NCBI GenBank assembly: GCA_002331385.1
Contig: DCYB01000010.1
Location: 310,001 to 374,000, forward strand
Origin: Comamonadaceae bacterium UBA2121
GTDB taxonomy: Bacteria; Pseudomonadota; Gammaproteobacteria; Burkholderiales; Burkholderiaceae_C
Length of the DNA: 64,000 nucleotides
Reading direction: 5' to 3'
Shown: one piece after another, positions 53,504-61,872 of the stretch
Layout of the letters: each line of letters opens with the position of its first letter
Numbering within the stretch: position 1 is the stretch's first letter
Made by a program: the position numbers and the translations under genes
The notes under the pieces: model-generated
What the model saw: the letters and a program-made list of their open reading frames with translations, nothing else
Databases searched by the model: none
Told to the model about the DNA's origin: nothing

Positions 53504-55239
53504 ATACGATCAGCATTGCCACCCGACCCATCGGTTCGCCGCAACCTGAAGCGCGGAGCGACGCCGTGTGGATGCGTCCGCTGCGCGCGCTGGATGCGTG
53601 GTTCTCCACGCCCATGACGCCACAGCGCATCGTCATCCTGCTGTCGCTGTATTTGATCTTTGCCGCGAACTGGCCGCTGTGGCTGAAGTTGGAGCGCATG
53701 GCCGGGGCGCCCAGCTTGTATATGCGCTCAATCCTTCTGCTCGGCGTGCTCAATGCCTGTGCGACGGTGGCGATTCTGGCCTTCACGGCGTGGACGCGAG
53801 GCATGCGCTTCGTGTGGCTTGCCATGGTGCTGGTGGCGGCGCTGTCGCAGTACTACATGCTGACCTACAGCGTGGTCATGGACCCTGGTATGGCCGCCAA
53901 CGTGCTGCAGACGGATGCGCGCGAGGTGGCCGATCTGCTGGGCCTGCGCTTGCTGGCGGGCGTGCTGATCGTGATGGTGCTGCCCACATGGTGGCTGCTG
54001 CGCGTGCGCATTCCTGCCATGCCCGTGTTGCGTCAGGTGGTGCGCAATGTGTTGCTACTTGCGGGGGCGCTCGTCGTGGCAGCCATCGTGATTGCCACCA
54101 CGGCGCGTGACCTGGCTCCGCTGATGCGCAACTACCCGCAACTGCGCTACATGCTCAATCCCACGGCCAGCCTGTATTCGACCACCGTGACGGCGGTGCG
54201 TCCGCTGTTTGCGCGCAGCAAGAAGCTGATTCCGGTCTCGGGCGGCGCCGTCTTGGGGGCCAGTTATGCATCGGCAAAAAAACCGCTCCTGTTCGTGCTG
54301 GTGGTGGGGGAGACCGGGCGCGCCGATCACTTCGGCCTGAACGGCTACGAGCGTGACACGACGCCGCAGCTCGCCGCGCGCAATGTCTTCAACTGGAAGA
54401 ATGTGCACTCCTGCGGCACGAGCACGTTGGCGTCGGTACCGTGCATGTTTTCACCACTGGGCAAGAACGCGTTCGAATCGCGCAAGGACGACTATGAGAC
54501 GCTGCTCGACGTCGCCAAGGCAGCGGGGCTAGGGGTGCTGTGGATCGACAACCAGTCGGGCTGCAAGGGCGTGTGCGATCGCGTGCCGCATGTGTCTGCC
54601 GCGCAAGGGCTGAGCGCCGACCAGCGCAAACAACTGTGCGACGCCAGCGGCGAGTGCCGCGACCTTGCGATGCTGTCCAACCTCGATCAGCGCCTCGCCG
54701 CGATTCCTGCGGAACAGCGCGACAAGGGCGTGCTGCTGGTGCTGCACCAGATGGGCAGCCATGGCCCGGCGTATTCCAAGCGCTCGTCGGCGGCGACCAA
54801 ACGCTTCCAGCCGGAATGCACAACCGAGGTGTTGGCCGACTGCTCCCATTCGCAGTTGATGAACGCGTATGACAACTCCATTCTGGAGACCGACAAATTC
54901 CTGGGCGCGACCATCGACTGGCTCAAGGCCGCATCGGCGCGTTACGACACGGGCATGTTGTACCTGAGCGATCACGGCGAATCGCTCGGCGAATACGGCC
55001 AGTTCCTGCATGGCTTGCCATACAGCGTCGCTCCAGATGTGCAAAAGCATGTGCCGATGGTGGCTTGGTTCAGCACCGACATGGAGCAACGCGGCCGCCT
55101 CAACATGGGATGCGTGCGTGCAGACAGCGACGCGCCGCGCACGCACGACAACCTGTACCACTCCATGCTGGGAATGCTGGACGTGCAATCGCCTTCCTAC
55201 GATGCGCAGCTGGACATGCTCGCGCATTGCAGGAGCTGA
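53500..55239 (+). CDS. eptA: Phosphoethanolamine--lipid A transferase (EptA/MCR family)
   Basis: 579 residues: five N-terminal membrane helices (to about residue 185) and a periplasmic sulfatase-fold domain. Metal and catalytic residues are in VVGETGRADHF, the nucleophile Thr in SCGTSTLASVPCMFS, then IDNQSGC, and YLSDHGESLGEYG near the C-terminus; several Cys pairs fit periplasmic disulfides. It adds phosphoethanolamine to lipid A, lowering polymyxin binding. Coupled to PAP2 and facing a PmrAB-like system. Whether it confers clinical resistance cannot be told. Confidence 0.93.
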   Translation: MNTISIATRPIGSPQPEARSDAVWMRPLRALDAWFSTPMTPQRIVILLSLYLIFAANWPLWLKLERMAGAPSLYMRSILLLGVLNACATVAILAFTAWTRGMRFVWLAMVLVAALSQYYMLTYSVVMDPGMAANVLQTDAREVADLLGLRLLAGVLIVMVLPTWWLLRVRIPAMPVLRQVVRNVLLLAGALVVAAIVIATTARDLAPLMRNYPQLRYMLNPTASLYSTTVTAVRPLFARSKKLIPVSGGAVLGASYASAKKPLLFVLVVGETGRADHFGLNGYERDTTPQLAARNVFNWKNVHSCGTSTLASVPCMFSPLGKNAFESRKDDYETLLDVAKAAGLGVLWIDNQSGCKGVCDRVPHVSAAQGLSADQRKQLCDASGECRDLAMLSNLDQRLAAIPAEQRDKGVLLVLHQMGSHGPAYSKRSSAATKRFQPECTTEVLADCSHSQLMNAYDNSILETDKFLGATIDWLKAASARYDTGMLYLSDHGESLGEYGQFLHGLPYSVAPDVQKHVPMVAWFSTDMEQRGRLNMGCVRADSDAPRTHDNLYHSMLGMLDVQSPSYDAQLDMLAHCRS

Positions 55240-55386
55240 TTGTGCGGCGGTTGCGCTCACGGGCGGCAGTATCTGTCGCGAGCATCGGAGTCGTCCTACC
55301 GGGCGCAGCGAACCGAGCCTGCAAGCGCCGGCCTGAGGACAGCACATGATGCGTGTTCCCGTTATGTCAATCAAGGAGAAAACAAG

Positions 55387-55968
55387 ATGATCGCCAACAA
55401 AAAGCAACTGCTGAGCGCACTTATTCTGGCTGCATTCGCCACTTCTGGTTTTGCCCTGACCAAGGAAGAGGTCAAGGCAGAGAAGCACCGCATCGAGGGT
55501 GAGTACAAGGCCGCCAAGGAGCAGTGCAGGGCGTTGAAGAACAACGCCAAGGACGTGTGCGAGAAAGAGGCCAAGGGCAACGAGAAAATCGCCAAGGCCG
55601 AACTGGAAGCGCGCGAGAAACCGAGTGCTGATCACAACTACAAGGTCGCACTTGCCAAGGCAGAGGCCGCGCGTGATGTGGCCAAGGAAAAGTGTGACGA
55701 TCTGAAGGGAAATCCGAAGGACGTTTGCAAGAAGGATGCAGAAGCGGCTTATACGAAGGCCAAGGACGATGCCAAGGTGCATAAGGCCGTGGCGACGCCG
55801 AACCCGGACTCTACAGAGAAGGCTGCTGACGTGTCCAAGGCACGCAAGGATGCAGCAGAGGACACGCGCGAGGCCCAATACAAGGCCGCCAAGGAGCGCT
55901 GCGATGCAATGTCTGGCGACGCCAAGGATGCCTGCGTGAACGACGCCAAGCGCCAGTTTGGACAATAA
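55387..55968 (+). CDS. Exported Lys/Ala-rich protein with CX10C repeats (copy A)
   Basis: 193 residues, no known family. Signal peptide MIANKKQLLSALILAAFATSGFA. The mature chain is highly charged and helical and contains three CX10C units: CRALKNNAKDVC, CDDLKGNPKDVC and CDAMSGDAKDAC, each inside an Ala/Lys/Glu-rich helix pair, so likely disulfide-pinned helical hairpins in the periplasm. AAGGAG precedes ATG 55387. A paralogue lies convergent at 56091. Function unknown. Confidence 0.75.
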   Translation: MIANKKQLLSALILAAFATSGFALTKEEVKAEKHRIEGEYKAAKEQCRALKNNAKDVCEKEAKGNEKIAKAELEAREKPSADHNYKVALAKAEAARDVAKEKCDDLKGNPKDVCKKDAEAAYTKAKDDAKVHKAVATPNPDSTEKAADVSKARKDAAEDTREAQYKAAKERCDAMSGDAKDACVNDAKRQFGQ

Positions 55969-56017
55969 GTCCTCTGAAGGGATACACCGCGCGACGCAGT
56001 GAATCTCTTCAAACAAA

Positions 56018-56053
56018 AAAGCACCCCTGATCAGTCACGGGTGCTTTTTCTTT
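56018..56053. terminator. Bidirectional terminator between paralogues
   Basis: AAAAAAGCACCC...GGGTGCTTTTT, a 6-bp GC-rich stem with A-run before and T-run after, placed between the two convergent CX10C genes and able to end both transcripts. Confidence 0.85.
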
Positions 56054-56090
56054 GGCCGCGCACATATGAACCTGTGCGCGGCAATTGTAC

Positions 56091-56705
56091 TTATTCTGAA
56101 GCTTTGAGTGCGGGCGCAGAAATGTTGGGGACCATGGCTTGCGGAGCCGTTGGGGCGCCGGGCGATGTGGCCGTCGTCGGAGTGGCGTCGTCCCCGACAG
56201 AAGAACCTGTTTTCTCGGGTTCGGGTTGGGACGGCGGCAACACCGGAGAAGTCATGGGTGCTATGGCAGTTACGGGTGCGCCCTTTGATTCCTTTTCGCG
56301 CTGCAGGCGCGCGTCTTCGCGTGCTTTGGCAAATCGCGCTTCAGCTTCCTTCTTGCAACTCGCTTTGGCATCACCGCTCTGATCGTCGCAGCGTTGGGTT
56401 GCGACTTCGTATTCGGCCTGAGCGCGCGCGATGTTGGCATCGAAGCGTGTGGTAGAAGAGGGCCTGGCGCGGGCATTCAATTCCGCTGTCGCTACTTTCT
56501 CGTTGCCATCGGCCTGCTTCTGGCATACATCGCGTGCGTTGCCTTCGGCGCTCTTGCATTGCTTGATGGCCGAGGAATGGATGGTTTTGATGTTCTGCTT
56601 TTGCGCGTTCACTTCAACTGTAGTGAGGGCAGCAGCGGGCAGCGATATTAGCGCTGTGACTGCGCAGAGAATGAAAGGGCTGTTGAAAGGTTTGGGCATC
56701 AGCAT
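56091..56705 (-). CDS. Exported protein with CX10C repeats (copy B)
   Basis: 204 residues, paralogous to the gene at 55387. Signal-like N-terminus ending in LISLPAAA, then CKSAEGNARDVC and CDDQSGDAKASC units with the conserved link GNEKVATAELNARARPS (copy A has GNEKIAKAELEAREKPS). The C-terminal 60 residues are Pro/Thr/Ser-rich, unlike copy A, and may be a flexible or wall-spanning tail. ATG 56705 has GGAG 8 bases upstream; ATG 56699 is possible. Function unknown. Confidence 0.75.
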   Translation of the reverse strand: MLMPKPFNSPFILCAVTALISLPAAALTTVEVNAQKQNIKTIHSSAIKQCKSAEGNARDVCQKQADGNEKVATAELNARARPSSTTRFDANIARAQAEYEVATQRCDDQSGDAKASCKKEAEARFAKAREDARLQREKESKGAPVTAIAPMTSPVLPPSQPEPEKTGSSVGDDATPTTATSPGAPTAPQAMVPNISAPALKASE

Positions 56706-56776
56706 CGGAATATCTCCATGTGCTCCTTCACTTGGCAACCCGCTGTGATTGCCATTGTGATTAGGATGCGGCAAAT

Positions 56777-56810
56777 ATGAAAAAGCAGAACCTGCCGAAG
56801 CGGGTTCTGC
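56777..56810 (-). terminator. Terminator after the CsbD gene
   Basis: Minus strand GCAGAACCCGCTTCGGCAGG is the left arm and loop region; the stem closes with GGTTCTGC followed by TTTTTC. Confidence 0.75.
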
Positions 56811-56883
56811 AAAACAACGGTGAGAGCTCTGCGAAGTCAGCGCTGAATGGCGTTCACAGACTGACCCTCAGTGCAAGAGCGCA

Positions 56884-57093
56884 TTACCAGTTGTATTTAT
56901 TGGTCGTTTCCCAATCCTTAACGAGCTTGTCAGCCTCGTCTTTGGCAATACCGTTGCGCTCTTGAAGCTTGCCCACGAGCTGTTCACGTTGTCCGTTGAT
57001 GACATCGAGATCATCATCGGTCAGCTTGCCCCATTGCTCCTTGACCTTGCCCTTGAACTGCTTCCAGTTGCCCTTGATGGTGTCTTCATTCAT
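56884..57093 (-). CDS. CsbD family stress protein
   Basis: 69-residue acidic helical protein. The CsbD pattern is direct: IKGNWKQFKGKVKEQWGKLTDDD and the following GKLQERNGIAKDEADKLV. CsbD-like proteins are general-stress proteins of unknown mechanism. GGAGAG ribosome-binding site precedes the ATG. Between it and the glycine-zipper gene is a 317-base gap (57094-57410) holding its promoter and a terminator. Confidence 0.93.
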   Translation of the reverse strand: MNEDTIKGNWKQFKGKVKEQWGKLTDDDLDVINGQREQLVGKLQERNGIAKDEADKLVKDWETTNKYNW

Positions 57094-57356
57094 GGTATCT
57101 CTCCTTGAGTTTGAAATTGCAAACGGATGTCGATTGCGAGGTGGTTGGAAATCGATAAACGCGAGCGCTTTGTTCGATGCCTGAGGCGTATCCTAGGGGG
57201 AGTACTGTGCGCTCCGTATCGGCCATGGGAACCTGCTTCCGTCCGACTGGACTGACGTATGTAGGAGAGGCCCGGCAAAGTACATCTGCATGTCCGGCGT
57301 ATTGCATCGTCCATGTCAGCGCGCGGAACTTATTGCACAACAATCCAGCACGCAGC

Positions 57357-57382
57357 ACGAAAAAAAGCGGCCCGAGGGCCGC
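57357..57382 (-). terminator. Terminator of the glycine-zipper gene
   Basis: GCGGCCC and GGGCCGC with a two-base loop, followed on the minus strand by TTTTTTT; 29 bases after the stop codon. Confidence 0.85.
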
Positions 57383-57410
57383 ATGAAGATTCTCAGGGAG
57401 ACATCTGAGT

Positions 57411-57896
57411 TCAATAACCGGTTTCCTGCACGTAGCGCTTGTTGGCACGCTCCCATGCGGCTTTCACTGCGGGATGTGCGTGCTCCCATTTGAGGCGGCC
57501 GTCGGCATGTTCCGCATCCCAACGACGGGCCCATTCAGCGCGCGTGGTATCCCAGTCGGTGCCCGCAACGCGTGCTTCCCAACCGGCGCGATAGGCGGGG
57601 GCGTAATCATCATAGGTATAGTCAGGTGAGTAATACGCTTCACGCACGTGAGCGTCACGCCAGTAGGCGTCCTCCTCGGTAGGATTGATGGCTTCGGCCG
57701 CACCCTTGCCAGCCAGACCACCGACCACCGCGCCTACAGCGGCGCCCACGATTGTTCCCACCGGGCCTGCGAGAGAGCCCGCAGCGGCTCCGGTCACAGC
57801 ACCACCTGCTGCGCCGACACCTGTTCCGATGGGATGGGCGCCGGGTTCGCCAGAGATTGGGTCGCGGTTCAGCTTGTCGTCATCTGTTGCGTTCAT
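57411..57896 (-). CDS. Glycine-zipper domain protein
   Basis: 161 residues. Residues 22-68 form a glycine zipper (GTGVGAAGGAVTGAAAG, GPVGTIVGAAVGAVVGG) typical of membrane-associated or outer-membrane-linked proteins such as YMGG/Gly-zipper families. The C-terminal part is acidic and aromatic (DAYWRDAHVREAYYSPDYTYDDYAPAYRAGWEA by position 80-112) and contains tandem W/Y-rich segments. No classical signal peptide, so localisation is uncertain. Member of the local stress cluster by context. Confidence 0.8.
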   Translation of the reverse strand: MNATDDDKLNRDPISGEPGAHPIGTGVGAAGGAVTGAAAGSLAGPVGTIVGAAVGAVVGGLAGKGAAEAINPTEEDAYWRDAHVREAYYSPDYTYDDYAPAYRAGWEARVAGTDWDTTRAEWARRWDAEHADGRLKWEHAHPAVKAAWERANKRYVQETGY

Positions 57897-58250
57897 GAAA
57901 TGCTCCTTATATAGGTGGGATGAGGACCGGTGTTATGCAAGCCCCGCAGGATGCGACGGCATGCACACAAAACGATTCGGAAGCACTCAATGTATTCCGC
58001 ATAGATAGGCCGTTTTGTAGGAAAAGTTGGGCTTTGATAGTGGGCGTTTCTTGCTGTCCATGTAAGGCGCAAGCCGCGAGCAGGATTACCTTTGCCCGCG
58101 AGGTGTATTGGTTGTGGGTTTCAATGCAGCGTTCCTAGTCCAATCAATAGACCACGCAGGCGTGGGCACGGACGGGTCGGCGAAGCGTTGGTGGCGAGCC
58201 AGCACAGACCTTATTGCCTGTCTGCTTGTTTTATAGGACCACCTTTGACC
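57897..58250. other. Gene-free region before the HELLH protein
   Basis: 354 bases between divergent genes. Contains the GGAGCA ribosome-binding site of the minus-strand glycine-zipper gene. No further supported feature; small open frames have no recognisable content. Confidence 0.4.
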
Positions 58251-58778
58251 ATGTTCTGGAGTCGCACTTTGCTGGACAGTGAGTGTCATTTCGTGCGCCG
58301 TTTCTTTGCACACTCTCTCGATGCGCTACTACCGCGCATGCGCCTGTATGTGCGGCGCGTTGGCGATACGCGCCGAGCGTTATCCTTGAATGGGGGGCGC
58401 ATTTCGATGCCCCGTGCGTGTTTCGAGCACGGTGATCCGCGCCAGGCTTTGCGCTTGTCGCATCCTTATATTGCAGGCGTCTTTGCCCATGAGTTGCTGC
58501 ATCAATGGCAGCGTCTGCAAGGGCGCGCCGTCACGCGTCAGGCGGCGTGGTTGCAGGTGAAGGCGGTGTGTTTGCGCTCCGACCCCTATGCCTATGCGGG
58601 TTGTGACGATCAGGCTGCAACCCTGCAGAGTTTCCTCACCGCGCAGGTGGAGCAGCAAGGGCAGATGTGGCAGGACTACGTGAGCGGCTGCATTGCCGGC
58701 CACACGGATCCGTTGTTTGCTGGCGTGGCCGAATGGGTCGCGGGGCAGGTGCCAAAGACCGCGATCACTCGGGCTTGA
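58251..58778 (+). CDS. Small HELLH-motif protein (putative zinc peptidase-like)
   Basis: 175 residues. GVFAHELLHQWQ at about 77-88 has the HExxH zinc motif; an upstream beta-rich part (MRLYVRRVGDTRRALSLNGGRISMP by position 30-53) and GHTDPLFAGVAEW follow the pattern of small metallopeptidase-like or DUF4157-type domains. A third metal ligand cannot be assigned. No signal peptide seen. The end overlaps the convergent PNPOx-like gene by 14 bases. Function tentative. Confidence 0.65.
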   Translation: MFWSRTLLDSECHFVRRFFAHSLDALLPRMRLYVRRVGDTRRALSLNGGRISMPRACFEHGDPRQALRLSHPYIAGVFAHELLHQWQRLQGRAVTRQAAWLQVKAVCLRSDPYAYAGCDDQAATLQSFLTAQVEQQGQMWQDYVSGCIAGHTDPLFAGVAEWVAGQVPKTAITRA

Positions 58779-59283
58779 AATTCATCGCGGCAACGAAGTC
58801 GTTGCCGGATACGTCTCGCGCAGAGCCAAAACCGGCGATGTGGCGGCCCAGCGTGGGCGTGATGCAGACAAAGCGGAAATCGGGCAGTTCTGTCATGAAC
58901 TCGACTTCCGGAAATCGCTGGAGATAGGCCGCGCGGGCCGCTGAGTGCAACACGCTATCGACGGGCGGGGTGGAGGCAACGCCCTGCATGCTGACGCGTT
59001 CCAGCGCGTGCACACCTTCGCCATCCACCTCGGGCGTACTGAACAGCAAGGCGACGGCAGGATGGCCGGCCATCGCTTGCGTGTGCGCTGCGAGCGCGCT
59101 GACGTGCAACACGATGCAGCCGAACTCGCGGCACCAGGCAAAGGGCACCATCGAGATCTGCGGTGCGGGCAAGGTGCCGCTGCGTGCATCGGCCGGTTCG
59201 GCAGACGATGCCGCCAGCGCGGCCGTGCGGCGTCGCTCAACCAGTTCGCGCAGATTGCGCTGCAGGCGGGGTTCGTGGGGCAT
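58765..59283 (-). CDS. Pyridoxamine 5'-phosphate oxidase-related (HugZ-like) protein
   Basis: 172 residues, split-barrel flavin-binding fold. PFAWCREFGCIVLHVSALAAHTQAM and AVALLFSTPEVDGEGVHALERVSMQG match the PNPOx-like haem-utilisation (HugZ) group, and the C-terminal FRFVCITPTLGRHIAGFGSARDV continues it. It could bind haem or flavin; not a true PdxH, which lies at 16720. No neighbours of haem uptake. Confidence 0.8.
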   Translation of the reverse strand: MPHEPRLQRNLRELVERRRTAALAASSAEPADARSGTLPAPQISMVPFAWCREFGCIVLHVSALAAHTQAMAGHPAVALLFSTPEVDGEGVHALERVSMQGVASTPPVDSVLHSAARAAYLQRFPEVEFMTELPDFRFVCITPTLGRHIAGFGSARDVSGNDFVAAMNFKPE

Positions 59284-59361
59284 GGCAGATCGGCTGAATC
59301 AGCAGGTGGATGGGTGAAGCCCACATTGTAGGAAGCAATGCTGGTGGGGCGGAACCGGCGC

Positions 59362-59419
59362 AAAAAAAGCAACGGGTCGATGCTTCGCCGCTCGTGAGCG
59401 AGCGGAATCGACGCGTTGC
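59362..59419 (-). terminator. Long terminator hairpin
   Basis: On the minus strand, GCAACGCGTCGAT pairs with ATCGACCCGTTGC around an inner CCGCTCG/CGAGCGG stem and is followed by TTTTTTTG; ends the transcript of the 59451 gene. Confidence 0.85.
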
Positions 59420-59450
59420 CTCCCCTTGAGCGCGCTGCGCTCAGGCAAAT

Positions 59451-59873
59451 TCAGGCGCAGGGCTGTAGCTGGCGCTCTTCGTGCGCGAGGCGGTCCAGCT
59501 CTGCGCACACGTCCGCCATGCGACCAGAAATCACCATGCGGCTTGGCTCCCCTTTGGCGCCAGCCTTGACGACGACACGCAGGGCGGGGCGCTTGGTGCC
59601 CGCGCTGGCGATGGTTGCAGCCTGGGCGTTGTGGCTGGCGAGTGTGAGGCTGGCGGTTGCGGGCGTGTCCAGCAGCCGGTCGCTGTTGGAGGCGCGCAAG
59701 GCCACGCGCCGCATCTTGCCCAAGCGGGGGCGGACGAGCAATTGCAACTGGGCGACGTCGATGGCCTGCGGCTCGGCAACGACCTGGTCATTGCTGGCGC
59801 GTTGCGCGACCCAGTGCGCCAGGCGGTTGAAGGGCTGGGCAATGGTGGAGAGTTCGAGAAGGGCAGTACGCAT
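59451..59873 (-). CDS. Conserved hypothetical protein near lexA
   Basis: 140 residues, no recognised domain. N-terminal MRTALLELSTIAQPFNRLAHWVAQRA followed by an Arg/Ala-rich beta-like stretch (RRVALRASNSDRLLDTPA, RVVVKAGAKGEPSRMVISGRM). No signal peptide. Ends in a strong terminator. It lies just downstream of lexA on the same strand, 158 bases away, but I see no LexA box in front of it. Confidence 0.7.
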   Translation of the reverse strand: MRTALLELSTIAQPFNRLAHWVAQRASNDQVVAEPQAIDVAQLQLLVRPRLGKMRRVALRASNSDRLLDTPATASLTLASHNAQAATIASAGTKRPALRVVVKAGAKGEPSRMVISGRMADVCAELDRLAHEERQLQPCA

Positions 59874-60031
59874 GTGAATACTCCTGCATGACCATAAAGT
59901 CATGATTTGATGAAGGGTGGAACACAGGCAGGATTGCCAATACACGGACACGGCGCTGCCGCAGGGTAGATGGATCGGTCCTGACCCATCAAACGCCCGC
60001 CACCTGCGAAAAGCGCTGGAAAAGAGGTGCT

Positions 60032-60718
60032 CTACATGAGCATGGTGTTGCGGATCAGGCCGACCGCGAGGCCTTCGATCTCGAAGGGCTCGCCGGGCTG
60101 CACGGTGATGACCGGATAGTCCGGGTTCTCTGGCAGCAGCTCGATCTGGCCGCCGGTGCGGCGCAGGCGCTTGACGGTGACTTCATCGCCCAACCGCGCG
60201 ACAACGATCTGGCCGTTGCGCACATCTTGTGTGGTCTGCACGGCGAGCAGGTCGCCATCCATGATGCCCGCGTCGCGCATGGACATGCCGCGCACCTTGA
60301 GCAGGTAATCGGGCTTGCGCGCAAAGAGGCTTCCTTCCACGGCATAACTTTGATCGACGTGTTCTTGCGCGAGAATGGGCGAGCCTGCAGCGACGCGACC
60401 GATGAGTGGCAGCACCAGCTGGTTAAGGCCCGGAAGCGGCAGATTGAACTGCGAGCCAAACTGCGCGCCGCGCGCTGCATTGATGTGGCGCACGGTGTCG
60501 GAGCGCAGGCGAATGCCACGCGAGGTGCCGCTGACCAGCTCGATCACGCCCTTGCGGGCGAGTGCTTGCAGATGTTCTTCGGCGGCGTTGGCAGACTTGA
60601 AGCCGAGTTCGGCGGCGATCTCGGCCCGGGTAGGCGGAGCGCCGGTGCGCGAAATAGCGTTCTGGATGAGATCCAGAATCTGCTGTTGACGGGCGGTGAG
60701 CTTGGGGCTGACGGACAT
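60032..60718 (-). CDS. lexA: LexA repressor
   Basis: SOS master repressor, 228 residues. N-terminal winged helix-turn-helix (LTARQQQILDLIQ, PTRAEIAAELGFKSANAAEEHLQALARKGVIEL). Self-cleavage site Ala-Gly in GRVAAGSPILA, catalytic Ser in KVRGMSMRDAGI and Lys in GDEVTVKRL. Start ATG 60718 (MSVSPKLTA). Its promoter region holds two LexA boxes shared with a divergent asparaginase gene. Confidence 0.97.
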   Translation of the reverse strand: MSVSPKLTARQQQILDLIQNAISRTGAPPTRAEIAAELGFKSANAAEEHLQALARKGVIELVSGTSRGIRLRSDTVRHINAARGAQFGSQFNLPLPGLNQLVLPLIGRVAAGSPILAQEHVDQSYAVEGSLFARKPDYLLKVRGMSMRDAGIMDGDLLAVQTTQDVRNGQIVVARLGDEVTVKRLRRTGGQIELLPENPDYPVITVQPGEPFEIEGLAVGLIRNTMLM

Positions 60719-60756
60719 GGTGCGATCCAATACAGTCGGGTTGGCTGAAATGAATA

Positions 60757-60772
60757 CTGTGTAAATAACCAG
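60757..60772. promoter_or_regulatory. LexA (SOS) box 1
   Basis: CTGTGTAAATAACCAG: CTG-N10-CAG, about 39 bases before the lexA start, the expected position for autorepression. Confidence 0.8.
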
Positions 60773-60775
60773 TGC

Positions 60776-60791
60776 CTGTATTTTTGAACAG
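60776..60791. promoter_or_regulatory. LexA (SOS) box 2
   Basis: CTGTATTTTTGAACAG: CTG-N10-CAG, a close match to CTGT-N8-ACAG, 18 bases ahead of the asparaginase GTG and abutting its AAGGAG ribosome-binding site. Confidence 0.85.
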
Positions 60792-60808
60792 TTTTTAAGG
60801 AGACGCAA

Positions 60809-61789
60809 GTGGTTGTTGCAAAAAAGATCGTTCTGCTCGGGACGGGAGGGACGATTGCCGGGACTTCCAGCGTTGCGGGAGCGAATACGGGCTATACGGC
60901 CGGGCAGATTGGTGTGGATCAATTGATCGCGGCAATTCCCCAACTGAAGGACGTGGGGGCTGGGGAATTGGTGGCCGAGCAGATTGCACAGATCGACAGC
61001 AAGGACATGACGCATTCCATCTGGCTGCGTCTGGCGCGACGTTGTGCGCAGTACATGGCCGACCCGGACGTGCGCGGCATCGTGATCACGCATGGCACGG
61101 ACACGCTAGAAGAGACGGCGTGGTTTCTGCAGCAGGTGCTGCACCCGGCCAAGCCGATCGTGCTGTGCAGCGCCATGCGGCCCGCAACGGCGCTCGCGCC
61201 GGATGGGCCGCAGAACCTGCTGGATTCCGTGATCGTGGCGCATGAGCCCACCGCCAGCGGCGTGCTCTGCGTGGCCGCTGGAGAGATTCACGGCGCACGC
61301 GAGGTGAGCAAGGTGCATCCGCTGCGCCTGCATGCATTCAGTTCGGGCGAAGTCGGGCCGATGGGTTGGGTAGAAGATGGCCGCGTGCGCTGGGCGCGTG
61401 ACCGTGTGCCGCTGGCGCCCGTAGACACCACGGGCGCGTTGGCGCGCACCTTGCCTGAGTCGGATGAGTGGCCCGAGGTGGAAATCGTCGTCAGCCACGC
61501 AGGGGCGGGCGGCGCAGTCGTGCGCGCGCTGGTGGCGCAGGGGGTGGACGGGATTGTCGTGGCCGCCACGGGCAATGCCTCGGTGCATGACGCGCTGGGC
61601 GAGGCGCTCGATGAAGCAGTGAAGGCGGATGTGGTCGTGCGCATCGCTTCACGGTGTCCGTTGGGACGCCCTTTGCCCGCCGCAGATGCGCGTTGGCCGG
61701 ATGCGGGCGGGCTGAACCCGATGAAGGCGCGCGTGAGCCTGTTGCTGGACCTGATCGATGGGGATCGGCAGGAGCAGGTGGAAGACTGA
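60809..61789 (+). CDS. L-asparaginase
   Basis: 326 residues, hydrolyses asparagine to aspartate and ammonia. First active-site motif VLLGTGGTIAGTSS with the nucleophile Thr, second motif ITHGTDTLEETAWFL. No signal peptide, so cytoplasmic. Start GTG 60809 with AAGGAG. It may be under LexA control because a near-consensus SOS box lies just upstream; ends in a hairpin terminator shared with adk. Confidence 0.94.
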   Translation: MVVAKKIVLLGTGGTIAGTSSVAGANTGYTAGQIGVDQLIAAIPQLKDVGAGELVAEQIAQIDSKDMTHSIWLRLARRCAQYMADPDVRGIVITHGTDTLEETAWFLQQVLHPAKPIVLCSAMRPATALAPDGPQNLLDSVIVAHEPTASGVLCVAAGEIHGAREVSKVHPLRLHAFSSGEVGPMGWVEDGRVRWARDRVPLAPVDTTGALARTLPESDEWPEVEIVVSHAGAGGAVVRALVAQGVDGIVVAATGNASVHDALGEALDEAVKADVVVRIASRCPLGRPLPAADARWPDAGGLNPMKARVSLLLDLIDGDRQEQVED

Positions 61790-61804
61790 AGGGACTGAAA
61801 AAGC

Positions 61805-61834
61805 AAAACGCCGCTCAAGAGCGGCGTTTTTCAT
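61805..61834. terminator. Bidirectional terminator
   Basis: AAAACGCCGCTCAAGAGCGG ... CGTTTTT: CGCCGCTC/GAGCGGCG stem with A-run before and T-run after, between convergent asparaginase and adk genes. Confidence 0.9.
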
Positions 61835-61872
61835 GCGGGCGGAAATTCATCCAGCCCGGATGCATATGGGCA

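Noticed and set aside
54529..56016. 495-codon minus-strand frame across eptA and the CX10C gene
   Set aside because: Antisense to two well-supported genes; no motif of its own.
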